Below are positions 1-9,264 of a stretch of 64,000 nucleotides of DNA, in pieces. The translations under genes and the position numbers were made by a program. The DNA lies in contig JAQJVL010000005.1 of NCBI GenBank assembly GCA_035578905.1, positions 4,432,828-4,496,827 on the forward strand. Direction: 5' to 3'. Each line of letters opens with the position of its first letter. Within the stretch, counting starts at the first letter, position 1. The stretch comes from Stictocephala bisonia. Taxonomy: Eukaryota; Arthropoda; Insecta; Hemiptera; Membracidae. The notes under the pieces were generated by a model. It did not search any database and was not told the DNA's origin. It saw only the letters and a list, made by a program, of their open reading frames with translations.

Positions 1-988
1 AGAAAAAACATGTATGCTACGTGGAAGGTGGAAAACTAATTATAACTAAAAAATCTGTATAAGGCTCTAACAAATAATAATATAACTAAAAATTAAATTT
101 TAGCTGTTATCTCAGTTGAAAATTGTATTCAGTGAACAGGCCTCGTATGCCGTAGTTTCACAAGTCACTGCACACTGTCCTCCTATTCATTATTAATCCA
201 TATAAATTCGTACAAGTATTTTATGTAAAAGTCCGTTCATTTTTTAAAATAACGATATTGATATGTACAAAACGAAGTTTTATTCGATTTCGTATGTCTG
301 TTCAACTATTAGAACGAGTTGTTTTACATTTTTCATAAGAACGTTTTTGTTAATTAATCAAAGTTCATAACAATCTAGGATTAGTTAGTCAATAAGTTGA
401 TAAATTACCTTTTAAAGATTCAATATAATCTGACGTGGGGTTTTTGTTGGAGAACATTTTTAAGTCAACGCTTCGGTGAAAAGCGTTAATAATCAGGCTA
501 TATATATTTTTTAATTCTACCAGTGATTAAAAAAAATGTTAAAATTAAATAGTAAAAAAAGGGAAAAACGCTCCCTTTACACCCAAATAAACAAGGAACA
601 TTTTCATGTAATTTTTTTTCTAGTGAAATTGGTTTCTTTCAGTGACATTACAAACTCAAGTATTTATGATATTTTTCTCCGACAGTAAGTTCTAAGTCCA
701 TAGTTCTAAAGATCTAAGTGTAATTTTATAATAGACTAAGGAGCACGTTATAAACATCCTTAGTTTTATAAAAATTTCATAATGTTATAATACATAAGAA
801 ATTCCGGTGTATAAATTGTGACAAAGTGACAAGAGGTTGTCTTTGTATGGTGGGTGGGCGAGACTTGATTGTCGTCTGTCCTGTCTCAGTACTTTAACCA
901 AATTGAAATATATACATTTAAGAAATAAAAACAATAGAAATAAACGTTTTAGCTACGTTTAGATAGATAGTATAAATTATTCATTATA
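1..988. other. AT-rich intergenic sequence
   Basis: No reading frame of note, RNA gene or repeat was recognised. The sequence is AT-rich with ordinary homopolymer runs. Confidence 0.6.
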
Positions 989-1238
989 ATGTTGAAGGTG
1001 GTGGCAGTGAGCTGTCTGCCGGGTGTGGACCATTCTGACGATGGACACATGCAGGATGGACACAGTTGTAGCGGAGGATGCGCGAGGGCAGTGGCGGCGC
1101 GGCGCTGGAGGCCGGCCAGGCAAGTCCCTGACAGTCCCAGGCCCCTGTTTGGCCTCATAGGGAACATCTTGGAGACTGCCCGTGTTGGACACAAGGTGGA
1201 CAGTCCACGATCTCACATCATTTTTTAATTAGGTACCG
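989..1238 (+). CDS. possible first exon or relic resembling a mitochondrial-type cytochrome P450 N-terminus
   Basis: This GC-rich island in AT-rich DNA opens from an ATG at 989 for 79 codons. Seen directly: an arginine-rich stretch (residues about 33-46), then VPDSPRPLFGLIGNILE. That resembles the proline-rich hinge (PGPxPLPxxGN) after the leader of P450s. The arginine-rich, anchor-free leader would fit a mitochondrial P450 rather than a microsomal one. A second frame reads GKSLTVPGP immediately upstream, as if one base had been lost. The frame stops at 1226-1228, and a strong donor (ccg/GTAAGT) lies at 1239. An earlier weaker donor, AAG/GTGGAC, lies within the frame at about 1194. No downstream P450 exon was found in the window, so this could be a first exon, a pseudogene fragment or chance. 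Family assignment is by motif only. Confidence 0.22.
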
Positions 1239-1844
1239 GTAAGTAGTTTATTTGATGTTCACTTTTTCCTTGGACTAAACAATTAGTAGATTAGTTACTT
1301 TATTCTGATGATGTTTGGCATTTGGTTATATACCCATACATTTAATTAACACATTCATGAGTTAAATTAGTTCACTATAACGTTGTTTTATATCTGTCTG
1401 CTATGTCGTCGGGATAGTATCAAATATCTGGGTAAGCGGAATTAAAAAAAATTTTTGGACCTCATTTCAGGTTTCGAGACTTCGGAGGTAAGGCCCACCC
1501 ACATCTTGGTGTAACACTAATCACTAATCTAAGTGAATATATAATATGGATATGGCTGAATTTTAGGACGCTCAGCATAAAAATTAACACTTTACTGAAT
1601 ATTTTATAAAAACCGCCACTCGTTTGGGTTAGACCTAGATCGGAAAACTCTTTACTGTAGTACACGTACTATTTTGAACCATTTCAACCACAGAAAAACA
1701 ACTACAAAGTTGTAGAGTTGTCGGTTTTATGGGTGTTTTTGATATCTATTTTAGGCTACAGGAAAAAAATCGAAGTGCGGTTATTTCCGTCAAGCATCGA
1801 TAAAATGTGGGTTTATTAAAATTGGTTGGAGGCTAATATAACTG
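1239..1844. other. non-coding sequence, nothing firm
   Basis: AT-rich sequence. The only signal is a splice-like pair (TTTCAG ending at 1470 and GGTAAGG at 1487) that would bound a 17-base exon. It is too short to support. Confidence 0.5.
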
Positions 1845-2815
1845 AGAGATCACACAGGCGGAAACAGAAGCTATCAATGTCGTCGTTCGTTTAGCACCAC
1901 CCAAGGATACACATAAACAGGATACAGATGACACTGCTGGGAGATCACACAAGAGACAGTCCAGCTATCAATGTCGTCGTTCGTTTAGCACCACCCAAGA
2001 ATACACATAAACAGGATAAAGATGACTCTGTTGAGAGATGACACAAGTGACAGTCCAGCTATCAATGTCGTCGTTCGTTTAGCCCCACCCAAGGATACAC
2101 ATAAACAGGATACAGATGACACTGCTGAGAGATGACACAAGAGACAGTCCAGCTATCAATGTCGTCGTTCGTTTAGCACCATCCAAGGATACATATAAAC
2201 AGGATACAGATGACACTGCTGAGAGATCACACAAGAGACAGTCCAGCTATCAATGTCGTCGTTCGTTTAGCACCATCCAAGGATAGACATGAACAGGATA
2301 CAGATGACACTGCTGAGAGAACACAAGGGACAGTCCATCTATCAATGTCGTCGTTCGTTTAGCACCATTCGAGCGTACTCATACAGCTGACACATTTGGT
2401 AGATCACACAAGGGACAGTCCATCTATCAGTCGCCGTTCATTTAGCACCATTCCAGCGTACTCATACAGCTGACACATTTGGTAGATTATATATGGGACA
2501 GTCCATCTATCAAAGTCGTCGTTCGTTTAGCACCATCTCAGCGTACACATACAGCTGACACAGCTGGGAGATCACACAAGGGACATTTCATCTATCAAAG
2601 TCGTCGTTCGTTTAGCACCACCCCAGAGTACTCATACAGCTGACACAGCTGGGAGATCACACAAGGGACAGTCCATCTATCAAAGTCGTCGTTCGTTTAG
2701 CACCACCCCAGGGTACACATACAGCTGACTCAGCTGGGAGATCACACAAGGGACAGTCCATCTATCAAAGTCGTCGTTCGTTTAGCACCACCCCAGGGTA
2801 CACATACATCCATCG
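1845..2815. repeat. minisatellite, 11 copies, period 94 bp changing to 85 bp
   Basis: The core TCGTCGTTCGTTTAGC recurs at about 1881, 1975, 2069, 2163, 2257, 2349, 2432 (variant), 2517, 2602, 2687 and 2772. The first steps are 94 bp, then 92 and 83, and the last four are 85 bp. Two length classes of one unit are therefore laid side by side, the 85-bp class having lost about 9 bp from the ATAAACAGGATACAGATGA part. No coding potential is evident. Confidence 0.93.
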
Positions 2816-2879
2816 CCCATTGTGAAACTTGAACTTATCACCTGTGATGGGAGATTGACGTTATTGACCATATTTATGA

Positions 2880-3295
2880 ACAACGCAGCTTATATTCAGT
2901 TTCAAAAATTTCCGTTTTAGGTTTCTTTTCTATGACTTATTACAACACTCTTCCGAGGTTTTCATTTGTAGACATTACTCGCGACGACGTGAACAGCCCT
3001 TCCGCTGTGGCAAAACACAACCTGTGCTCCGGAATATTTGAACAACATTTATAATCTCAGCATTATTAGGTAGGTTTTTGTGACAATGTCCCTGAAACTT
3101 GACAGTGTATGCCAAACTTGGTCCATTTGGAAGTCCAATTCCGTATAAGCGAAAATAAAGCTCTACGATAACAGTTTTCTCTGCCATAGTCAGCCCCATG
3201 TCAGCAACAACTAACCTCAAACAAGGAATAAATAATAAACATGAAGGCATGCCAACAATAAAAAGTTGACACAGCTGATCGAGAAGACACCATTT
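2880..3295 (-). mobile_element. decayed transposon fragment encoding an N-terminal HTH domain (copy 1)
   Basis: On the minus strand, 2975-3250 reads a 91-residue frame containing AEKTVIVELYFRLYGIG, GPSLAYTVKF and NNAEIINVVQIFRSTG. A diverged copy of the same DNA and protein lies at 19206-19620, so this is an interspersed repeat, not a host gene. The pattern (xIVexYFrsYGIG, GGPSL, NNAxIxNVVxxFRxTGxV) matches, from memory, the helix-turn-helix start found in many insect transposon proteins (DUF4817-like). No catalytic domain was seen next to it. Confidence 0.5.
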
Positions 3296-3984
3296 TATGT
3301 TTTAGTTCTCCAAATTCTTATATTTGGCTATAGAGCCGATTATGTTTCAGTACTCTTCCTTTTTGTGTGGCTGGACAGAAGGTTATTGGTTATTGGTGGC
3401 GTATATGAAAAAATATTCTTAACATGTTAAAATTAGGTAAACATTTAATATGTACATAAAATTACTAACTGACACATAGAAAATAATAATAATATTAATT
3501 AAAAACCCAGATGGTAGAGGTGCTTATATTCACCTCTACCAAGCCTCAAAAGTAATATGAAAATCGCTTTGATAAGGCCGATTAATGTGTGAGTTGGTAA
3601 TATCGACCACTGGTAGTATAGACTACTAAGGTTCTATTTTCCAGTGATGCCGAGATAAGATACCTGCACAAGTGTGTATTGCGTTTTCAAAATGCTAATT
3701 TCCTTAGGAACTGATTTTGTTCAAGGTTTCACTCAACTTTTGCAATATTTTCAACTTAGAGCTTCTCATTTATACCATTCATAGTAGGATTGAAAATAGA
3801 TTAGTAGGAATAAATTTAGGGAATCCAGTGAGAGCCCTATGTAAAATGTACGTACTTGTTGTTAAATTGGTAGGGGTAATGTTCAATATGAGTGTAGAGT
3901 GTTGACATGTGTATTGTGTATGTATGGGTCCTCAGAGGTGAACTAATGTAGGTGGAAAGACCATAAAGTGTATGTTACTGTCTT
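3296..3984. other. non-coding sequence
   Basis: AT-rich. A short frame at 3717-3905 has no recognisable motif and is treated as chance. Nothing else seen. Confidence 0.5.
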
Positions 3985-5130
3985 CAAATTCAATTTCTTT
4001 ATTAACATATTGATTTGATACAAATATAATGTTTTGTCATACAATGTAAATCTTAAAACTAACTTAAACACGAAATTAAGTCCAAATTAATAAACATAGT
4101 GTTAACGAACCCCAAACTCCAAGAAGTCCCTGACAGAATAAAATTCATTGTTTATTAAAAATACTTTCAGCTTTCGTTTAAATTGGTGTTCACTATGACT
4201 CAATTTTAGCTCTTTTTGCAACTTGTTAAAAAGTTTTATACCCGTATAAAGAGCCCCTTTTTCAAATTTGGTTGTATTGTGAATGGGATAAAATAATAAT
4301 TTTCCGATTTAGTTATTTTTTGGGATTCTCTCACTTTGGACAAAACGTTTATATTTTCAAAAACTATTAAAAGCACCGAGAATATATAAATTGAGGGTTT
4401 TGTCATAATTTTGCTCTGCAGGAAAATTCCTCGACACGACTGTAACCAGCCTAATTTTAAAATTCTTCTTAGCATATTTTTCTTTGCCTTAAAGACTTTA
4501 TCCAATAATGGTGAGCCCCCAAAAAGCTATCCCATACCTAATTAGACTCTCGTAATATCCCCTGTAGACATCAAGCAAAACTTCCAAACTGCACGTGTCT
4601 TTTAGGAGGTTTATAGCATATGCAGCAGAGCTTAATTTTTTTAACAACTGATTAATATGGGTTGATTAATAAGGTTTCATCAGTAAAAACGCCAAGGAAT
4701 TTAGTACCTGGGATGGTTGATATTTTTGATGTAGGTGAAAGATCTATTTCTTTGATTGAGTTTTTATTGCGGTTAGATATTTGGAAATTTATGGCGGTGG
4801 TCTTACTAGAATTAAGTAGTAGCCTATTTACTCCAAACCAATAGCTACATTCTTTTAATGTTGATGAAAGGTTTGAAAGGACTTGTTGGCTTGTTTCAAC
4901 TCTCACTAAGATGGATACATCATCTGCGTACATACATAGTTTTGATTGTCTGTTTACGTAATTTAAATCATTTATGTACAGCAGAAACAGGACTGGGGAC
5001 ATAATACAGCCTTGAGGGACACCTACTTTTGTTTCGAGCCAAGATGATGGGCCCAGAGTATGAGTGATGCTTAACATTTGCTTTAGTTCCGTAAGAAATG
5101 ATTTTATCCAACTCAATGCAACTCCTCGGA
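3985..5130 (-). pseudogene. 5'-truncated non-LTR retrotransposon, reverse transcriptase to 3' end
   Basis: Reading the minus strand, 5116 to 4652 encodes reverse transcriptase palm and thumb blocks: SWIKSFLT, then GVPQGCIMSPVLFLLYINDL, the catalytic YADDVSIL, and the thumb motif KFLGVFTDETL. Decayed C-terminal sequence continues in shifted frames through 4236 (including SCRGIF and KPSIYIF). The 5' end stops abruptly near 5130, just upstream of IRGVALSW, and the 3' end appears to be near 3985. The copy lacks the endonuclease and the N-terminal half of the RT, and it carries stops and frameshifts. It is a dead insertion of the Jockey/CR1-type non-LTR group; the exact clade was not determined. 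Confidence 0.85.
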
Positions 5131-5229
5131 TTCAATAATGATTGAGTTTCTCTAACACGAACTCTTAAAAGTCTTAAAAAGTCATAAATGTTTTAAGTTT
5201 GTGGGGTAGTCACCATAGGGCGTATTTTT

Positions 5230-5235
<6 letters not shown>

Positions 5236-5296
<61 letters not shown>
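5236..5296. repeat. (TA)n microsatellite
   Basis: About 30 uninterrupted TA dinucleotides. Confidence 0.97.
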
Positions 5297-5298
<2 letters not shown>

Positions 5299-5429
5299 CA
5301 GCTACCATTTCAAAATAATAACGATAAAAACACGCACAGCTTATGACACAGTATGCAGCCTCCTTCCCTGTGCCTTTCTTTTGGCAACTTTTGGAGTCAA
5401 TACTTACAATACTTATAGTACGCTAATAA

Positions 5430-5729
5430 AAGTTTATTCGTCTTGAAGAAAGCTCTTTTAGACAGTTTAGGTATGGTCTGCCACAGGGGTCTGTACTAGG
5501 TCCAATATTGTTCAACGTTTATACCACTGATACCGCAATCAAAAAGTCTAAAAAATGTATATATGCAGATGATATTGCTTTAGCTAACCAACACAAGGAC
5601 TTCACAGCTACTTATGAAACGCTTACAAATGGCATAGCAGCCCTCAAAGAATATTTTAGAACCTGGAAGCTACTAAATCCTAACGTGCAACACATTAAAA
5701 ACCGATGTTGCCTGCTTCCACCAAAGTAA
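5430..5729 (+). pseudogene. fragment of non-LTR reverse transcriptase
   Basis: Plus-strand frame containing SSFRQFRYGLPQGSVLGPI followed by a conserved FN.Y block and the catalytic CIYADDIALA. It continues to a KEYFRTWKLLNPN segment before a stop at 5729. These are consecutive RT blocks (YGxPQGSVLGP, YADD). The fragment begins abruptly after two stop codons at 5424-5429 and has no endonuclease or C-terminal part. It lies in opposite orientation to the RT relic at 3985-5130 and comes from a different element, judging by its motifs. Confidence 0.85.
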
Positions 5730-6195
5730 CGACAACAATATAGGCATATCAATGTGACATATGAGTGTGTACATTGTGCGAGAATCGTCAAATGTTAGTT
5801 TTTTTTTTAACTCCATATAAACTCTTTAAATGTAAAAATGTCATAATATTATTGTCTGTTGAGTATATTTTAATTTTGAGAACTATTGTTTTAGTGAAAC
5901 TTAACAATACTTGCCGATTTTAATTTTATTTCTTGGAAAAATTACAGATTTTTATAAAAAATTAACAAAATGTAATAAATCTAAATAAATAATACAGTAT
6001 ACCAGATCTAAATGTACGAAATTTAAATGCTACACTAAATATAACCACTTATTATATTTGGTTAGCATATTATTAGCAATTAGCACTTTATTATAAAAGC
6101 ATAAATTGATATCATTACTGAAGTTGTTATCATCATACGTGTTGAACTAGTACTCTTCATTTCATTTCGTCTAGAGACCTGTTTGGGCACATTTT
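5730..6195. other. non-coding sequence upstream of the secreted-protein gene
   Basis: AT-rich with no recognised element. It would include any distal promoter sequence of the gene starting at 6340. Confidence 0.4.
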
Positions 6196-6339
6196 TATAA
6201 ATGATTGTATATCAGGTCTCGTTGTGCGTATGTGTATACCCCCCCCTACAAGGTTCCTCTAATTAGGTCCAGCTCCCAGCACTGCTCAACTCACCAGCCG
6301 TTTTTCAGTTGTGAGTTGGACTCGAGCAAGCATCCAGAC
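6196..6339 (+). promoter_or_regulatory. candidate promoter and 5' UTR of the secreted-protein gene
   Basis: A TATAAAT box lies at 6196-6202, which would place a start site near 6226. A separate initiator-like TCAGT lies at 6305-6309. The context of the ATG (agacATGG) is good for insect translation. The start site cannot be decided from sequence alone. Confidence 0.35.
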
Positions 6340-6387
6340 ATGGCCAGCTACCTCGCTCTTCTCTGCATTTGCGCTCTTGTTTTAGCG
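6340..6387 (+). CDS. exon 1 of secreted amphipathic-helix protein: signal peptide
   Basis: Sixteen codons read MASYLALLCICALVLA, a classic short signal peptide (hydrophobic core, small residues at the end). They are followed directly by a good donor (GCG/GTAAGA) at 6388. The exon ends in phase 0. The only partner found is the acceptor TTTGTTGCAG/GTC at 36740, also phase 0, where the frame resumes as VQSRSLEDD. Cleavage would fall at about the exon junction, common in small secreted insect proteins. The exon and its 5' flank are GC-rich relative to the surroundings. It was chosen over an intronless start at 36660 because that leader is translated polypyrimidine tract. Joining across 30 kb is inference; extra exons between the two are possible. 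Confidence 0.7.
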
Positions 6388-6429
6388 GTAAGAACTTTTT
6401 CACTTTCTAAACCAGTTCCGTCCGTATTA

Positions 6430-7684
6430 ATCCGGTAATCTAATTCTAAAAACAATATTAGTTATGTCTTTTACAGCGACCTTACTGTTACGCAGTTACT
6501 TGTATGTTACAACTACAACCGGTTGTTTTCAAACCGTTTCAGCAGTCTTGCGCTGCAATTAAACCACTCTCTAATCAACCTTATTCAACTCTAACCTAAA
6601 AAAACGCATCATTATAAAAAATGTAATTATCTTAATCACACCATCAGAAGGGTGATTGTATTTATTTAGTAAGAAAAATATGAATATATTAATGTCCAAT
6701 ACATTGTATTTTTTCTACAACAAAGAACATTTAGGACGTTTTCGTTTGTTATGAACATTTTAGTTTCAGTCAAAGAAATTTTTATTAGGAGCAGGCCTAT
6801 TATTGTCCTACTAAAATGCTCGTATTGTTCCAAATATTAAATTGACGAGAAAGAGCGCGCTTCAATCAACTTGTGACGTTTGTAGCAATTACTGTATTTC
6901 TTAGTATTCCGCTACTTTCTGGACAGTGTAATTTAATGTAGGTAGTAAACCTGCTGGAGAATATAACTTTATGAATAAACCAAACATTTTGTGGTGGACA
7001 AGTTTTGATACAATTTTGCTCATCATTTGACTTTTACTACTACTTTTATCAGTAATTAGGCCGACGTTTGTTTGAGTTAGTTTATTAGTCATCTTGTACA
7101 GATACTTCTACATTCCCGGTAACTCAATGTGAGCGCAAGAGGGTGATGACCGGCCACAGCCATCATCAGGGTAGACTGTACTTTCACCCCGAGCGACGCG
7201 ATGAGATCACGCTTCAGCGCACATTTACTCTGTTTCAAATAACACGTAATAACGCAACGAATTCGAATTCAGAAATAAACAATTATAAATAATTTTATAT
7301 GTGAAGAATTTATTCTTTAAAACAAGATGAAAGCCAGGTATATCGGACAAAGCAGTGCTGAGATAATTTTCGTTTACAAAATCTACAGCAGATTCTATGA
7401 AAAATGAAATAAAAATTTAAAACTTAAGATTTACATTATATATGAGTTCTATAATATGGTATAAAGATTTCACAAAGATTGGTCCAGTGGTTTTAAAACA
7501 GTAATTGTTTAAAGTCGAACTTTGTGTTCAAGTTTTTTTTTCAACTTTTTTCAACATACCTTCATCTACGTTTTACATAAGTTATGCTAAAATTTATTCG
7601 AATGTATGTATGAACACTGAATTAAACACGCTAAATAATGGTGTAAATTGTTTTATTCTATCATGAACGGTTCGCTTGTATTTA
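6430..7684. other. intronic sequence without recognised features
   Basis: AT-rich apart from a GC-richer patch at about 7120-7230 that is open on the minus strand but matches nothing known to me. Confidence 0.5.
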
Positions 7685-7721
7685 AAGCTTAAACTCAGGG
7701 ACCATAATTTCTGCGCCGACA
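7685..7721. mobile_element. solo terminal repeat of the Tc1-like/foldback family
   Basis: AAACTCAGGGACCATAATTT followed by CTGCGCCGACAGTA matches the right terminus of the transposon ending at 62181 (AAACTCGGGGGTCCATAATT ... CGGACAGTA). It also matches the termini of the foldback copies at 25104 and 31440. No matching left end was found nearby, so it is a lone end. Confidence 0.65.
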
Positions 7722-7837
7722 GTACTTTGTTTTCTCAATTCTGATTATTTTATGACCTTTGAGACATATTATCTTATGAATAAATTAAGTAATTTTTAAA
7801 TATGAATATACCAGTGATAGAGAAAACACTTATAACG

Positions 7838-8070
7838 TACGGAGACACAGAACAAAATATGGTAGAAAATACTAATTTTAACTAGAATGTACTAACACCG
7901 TACGAAGACACAGAACCAAATATGGTAGAAAATACTAACTTTAACTAGAATGTACTAACACCGTACAAAGACACAGAACAAAATATGGTAGAAAATACTA
8001 ACTTTAACTAGAAAGTACTAACACCGTACAAATAGCCAGCACAAAATATGGTACAAAATACTAACTACAT
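7838..8070. repeat. 63-bp tandem repeat, about 3.5 copies
   Basis: TATGGTAGAAAATACTAACT recurs at 7858, 7921, 7984 and 8047, with a constant 63-bp step. The last copy is diverged. Confidence 0.92.
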
Positions 8071-8637
8071 ATACTAAAACTAAATTGGCTATATTTCGAT
8101 TGGTAGGCCCCTACATATTACCAAAGAGCGTATTTAACGGGTCATATATTCAGTTGGAATCCAGCTCGATGCTCTTGAGATTCGAACATATTTAGTAATA
8201 GGTCCCTGGTTACATTTAACAGTTCGTGATCTAAAGAAAATATCGTAAAAAAAACCTTACACATCATTTGTGACCCCCCAAAATTTGTGTCTTATAAAAT
8301 TGGTACTATTTATATTAAAATATTAACTAGATTAAAGTAATAAATAACAGTACATCGAAACATTATCTATAAAATTGTAGTGTAATAATGAAACATTTCT
8401 GGAAATCCAAAATTTTCAGATATGTAATTTTTTGAGATATGCAAGATTTTCAGATTAAAAATTCAAACTAATCGTTTAATCTTAATTCAACTGGAATAAA
8501 ATATAATAGTAAGATAATCATAAAGAATATATGAAGACATACAAACACAAAGAGGGGCGAAATTGACTAGACAGTACTGTATCGTCACTTGTATTACATA
8601 ACCTTGAAAGTAATTTTTAATTAACTTCTAAATTACG
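8071..8637. other. intronic sequence without recognised features
   Basis: AT-rich. Nothing recognised. Confidence 0.5.
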
Positions 8638-8924
8638 TAGAGGGGTATTGACCAACACGCCCACCCAAATGCAGAGAGATGTATTGACCCACGCACCCAT
8701 CCATACTAGCACGGTAGTATTGACCTAATCACCCATATACGTATGGCGGTAATTGATAGACATCTATTCATTAGTGGCAATTCCAGACCCAACTATCCAT
8801 ACACGTACCGTACAGTGGTATTGAACACCCACCCATTCATACACGTACAGTGGTCATGACCCAACCACCAACAAGTATGGACTTGTACCTATGGACACAC
8901 CAATTGTAGACGTACGTGAATGGA
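8638..8924 (-). repeat. degenerate 28-bp-family units in inverted orientation
   Basis: The plus strand here shows TATTGACCCACGCACCCATC, ACCCACCCATTCATACACGT and similar. These are reverse complements of the 28-bp units (TATGGGTGGGTCAATG...) that start at 8925. Several copies are strongly diverged. Together with the right side they make a head-to-head junction near 8890-8925. Confidence 0.8.
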
Positions 8925-9264
8925 AGAGTCAATACCACTGTACGTGTATGGGTGGATCAATGTCACCGTAAGTGTATGGGTGGGTCAATACCACTGTATG
9001 TGTATGGGTGGATCAATGTCACCGTAAGTGTATGGGTGGGTCAATGTCACCATACGATTATGATTTGGTCAATGCCACCGTACGATTATGGGTGGGTCAA
9101 TGCCACCGTAAGTGTATGGGTGGATCAATGTCACCGTACGTGTATGGGTGGGTCAATGTCACCGTACGTGTATGGGTGGGTCAATGCCACCGTACGTGTA
9201 TGGGTGGATAAATGTCACCGTACGTTTATGGGTGGGTCAATGTCACCGTACGTGTATGGGTGGG
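8925..9264 (+). repeat. 28-bp tandem repeat, ancestral edge of the giant array
   Basis: About 12 copies of a 28-bp unit beginning TATGGGTGGGTCAATGYCAC and ending CGTACGTG. The unit equals the 36-bp unit of the neighbouring array minus the 8 bases CAGGCTGG (or CAGGGTGG) after TATGG. Copies differ from one another by several substitutions, so this edge is older than the homogeneous core. Confidence 0.93.

Noticed and set aside
1471..1487. 17-base micro-exon between TTTCAG and GTAAGG
   Set aside because: Too short to support without transcripts.
7089..7275. Minus-strand open segment (ALKRDLIASLGVKVQSTLMM...) in a GC-richer patch
   Set aside because: No start, no splice sites and no recognisable family; kept only as a note.
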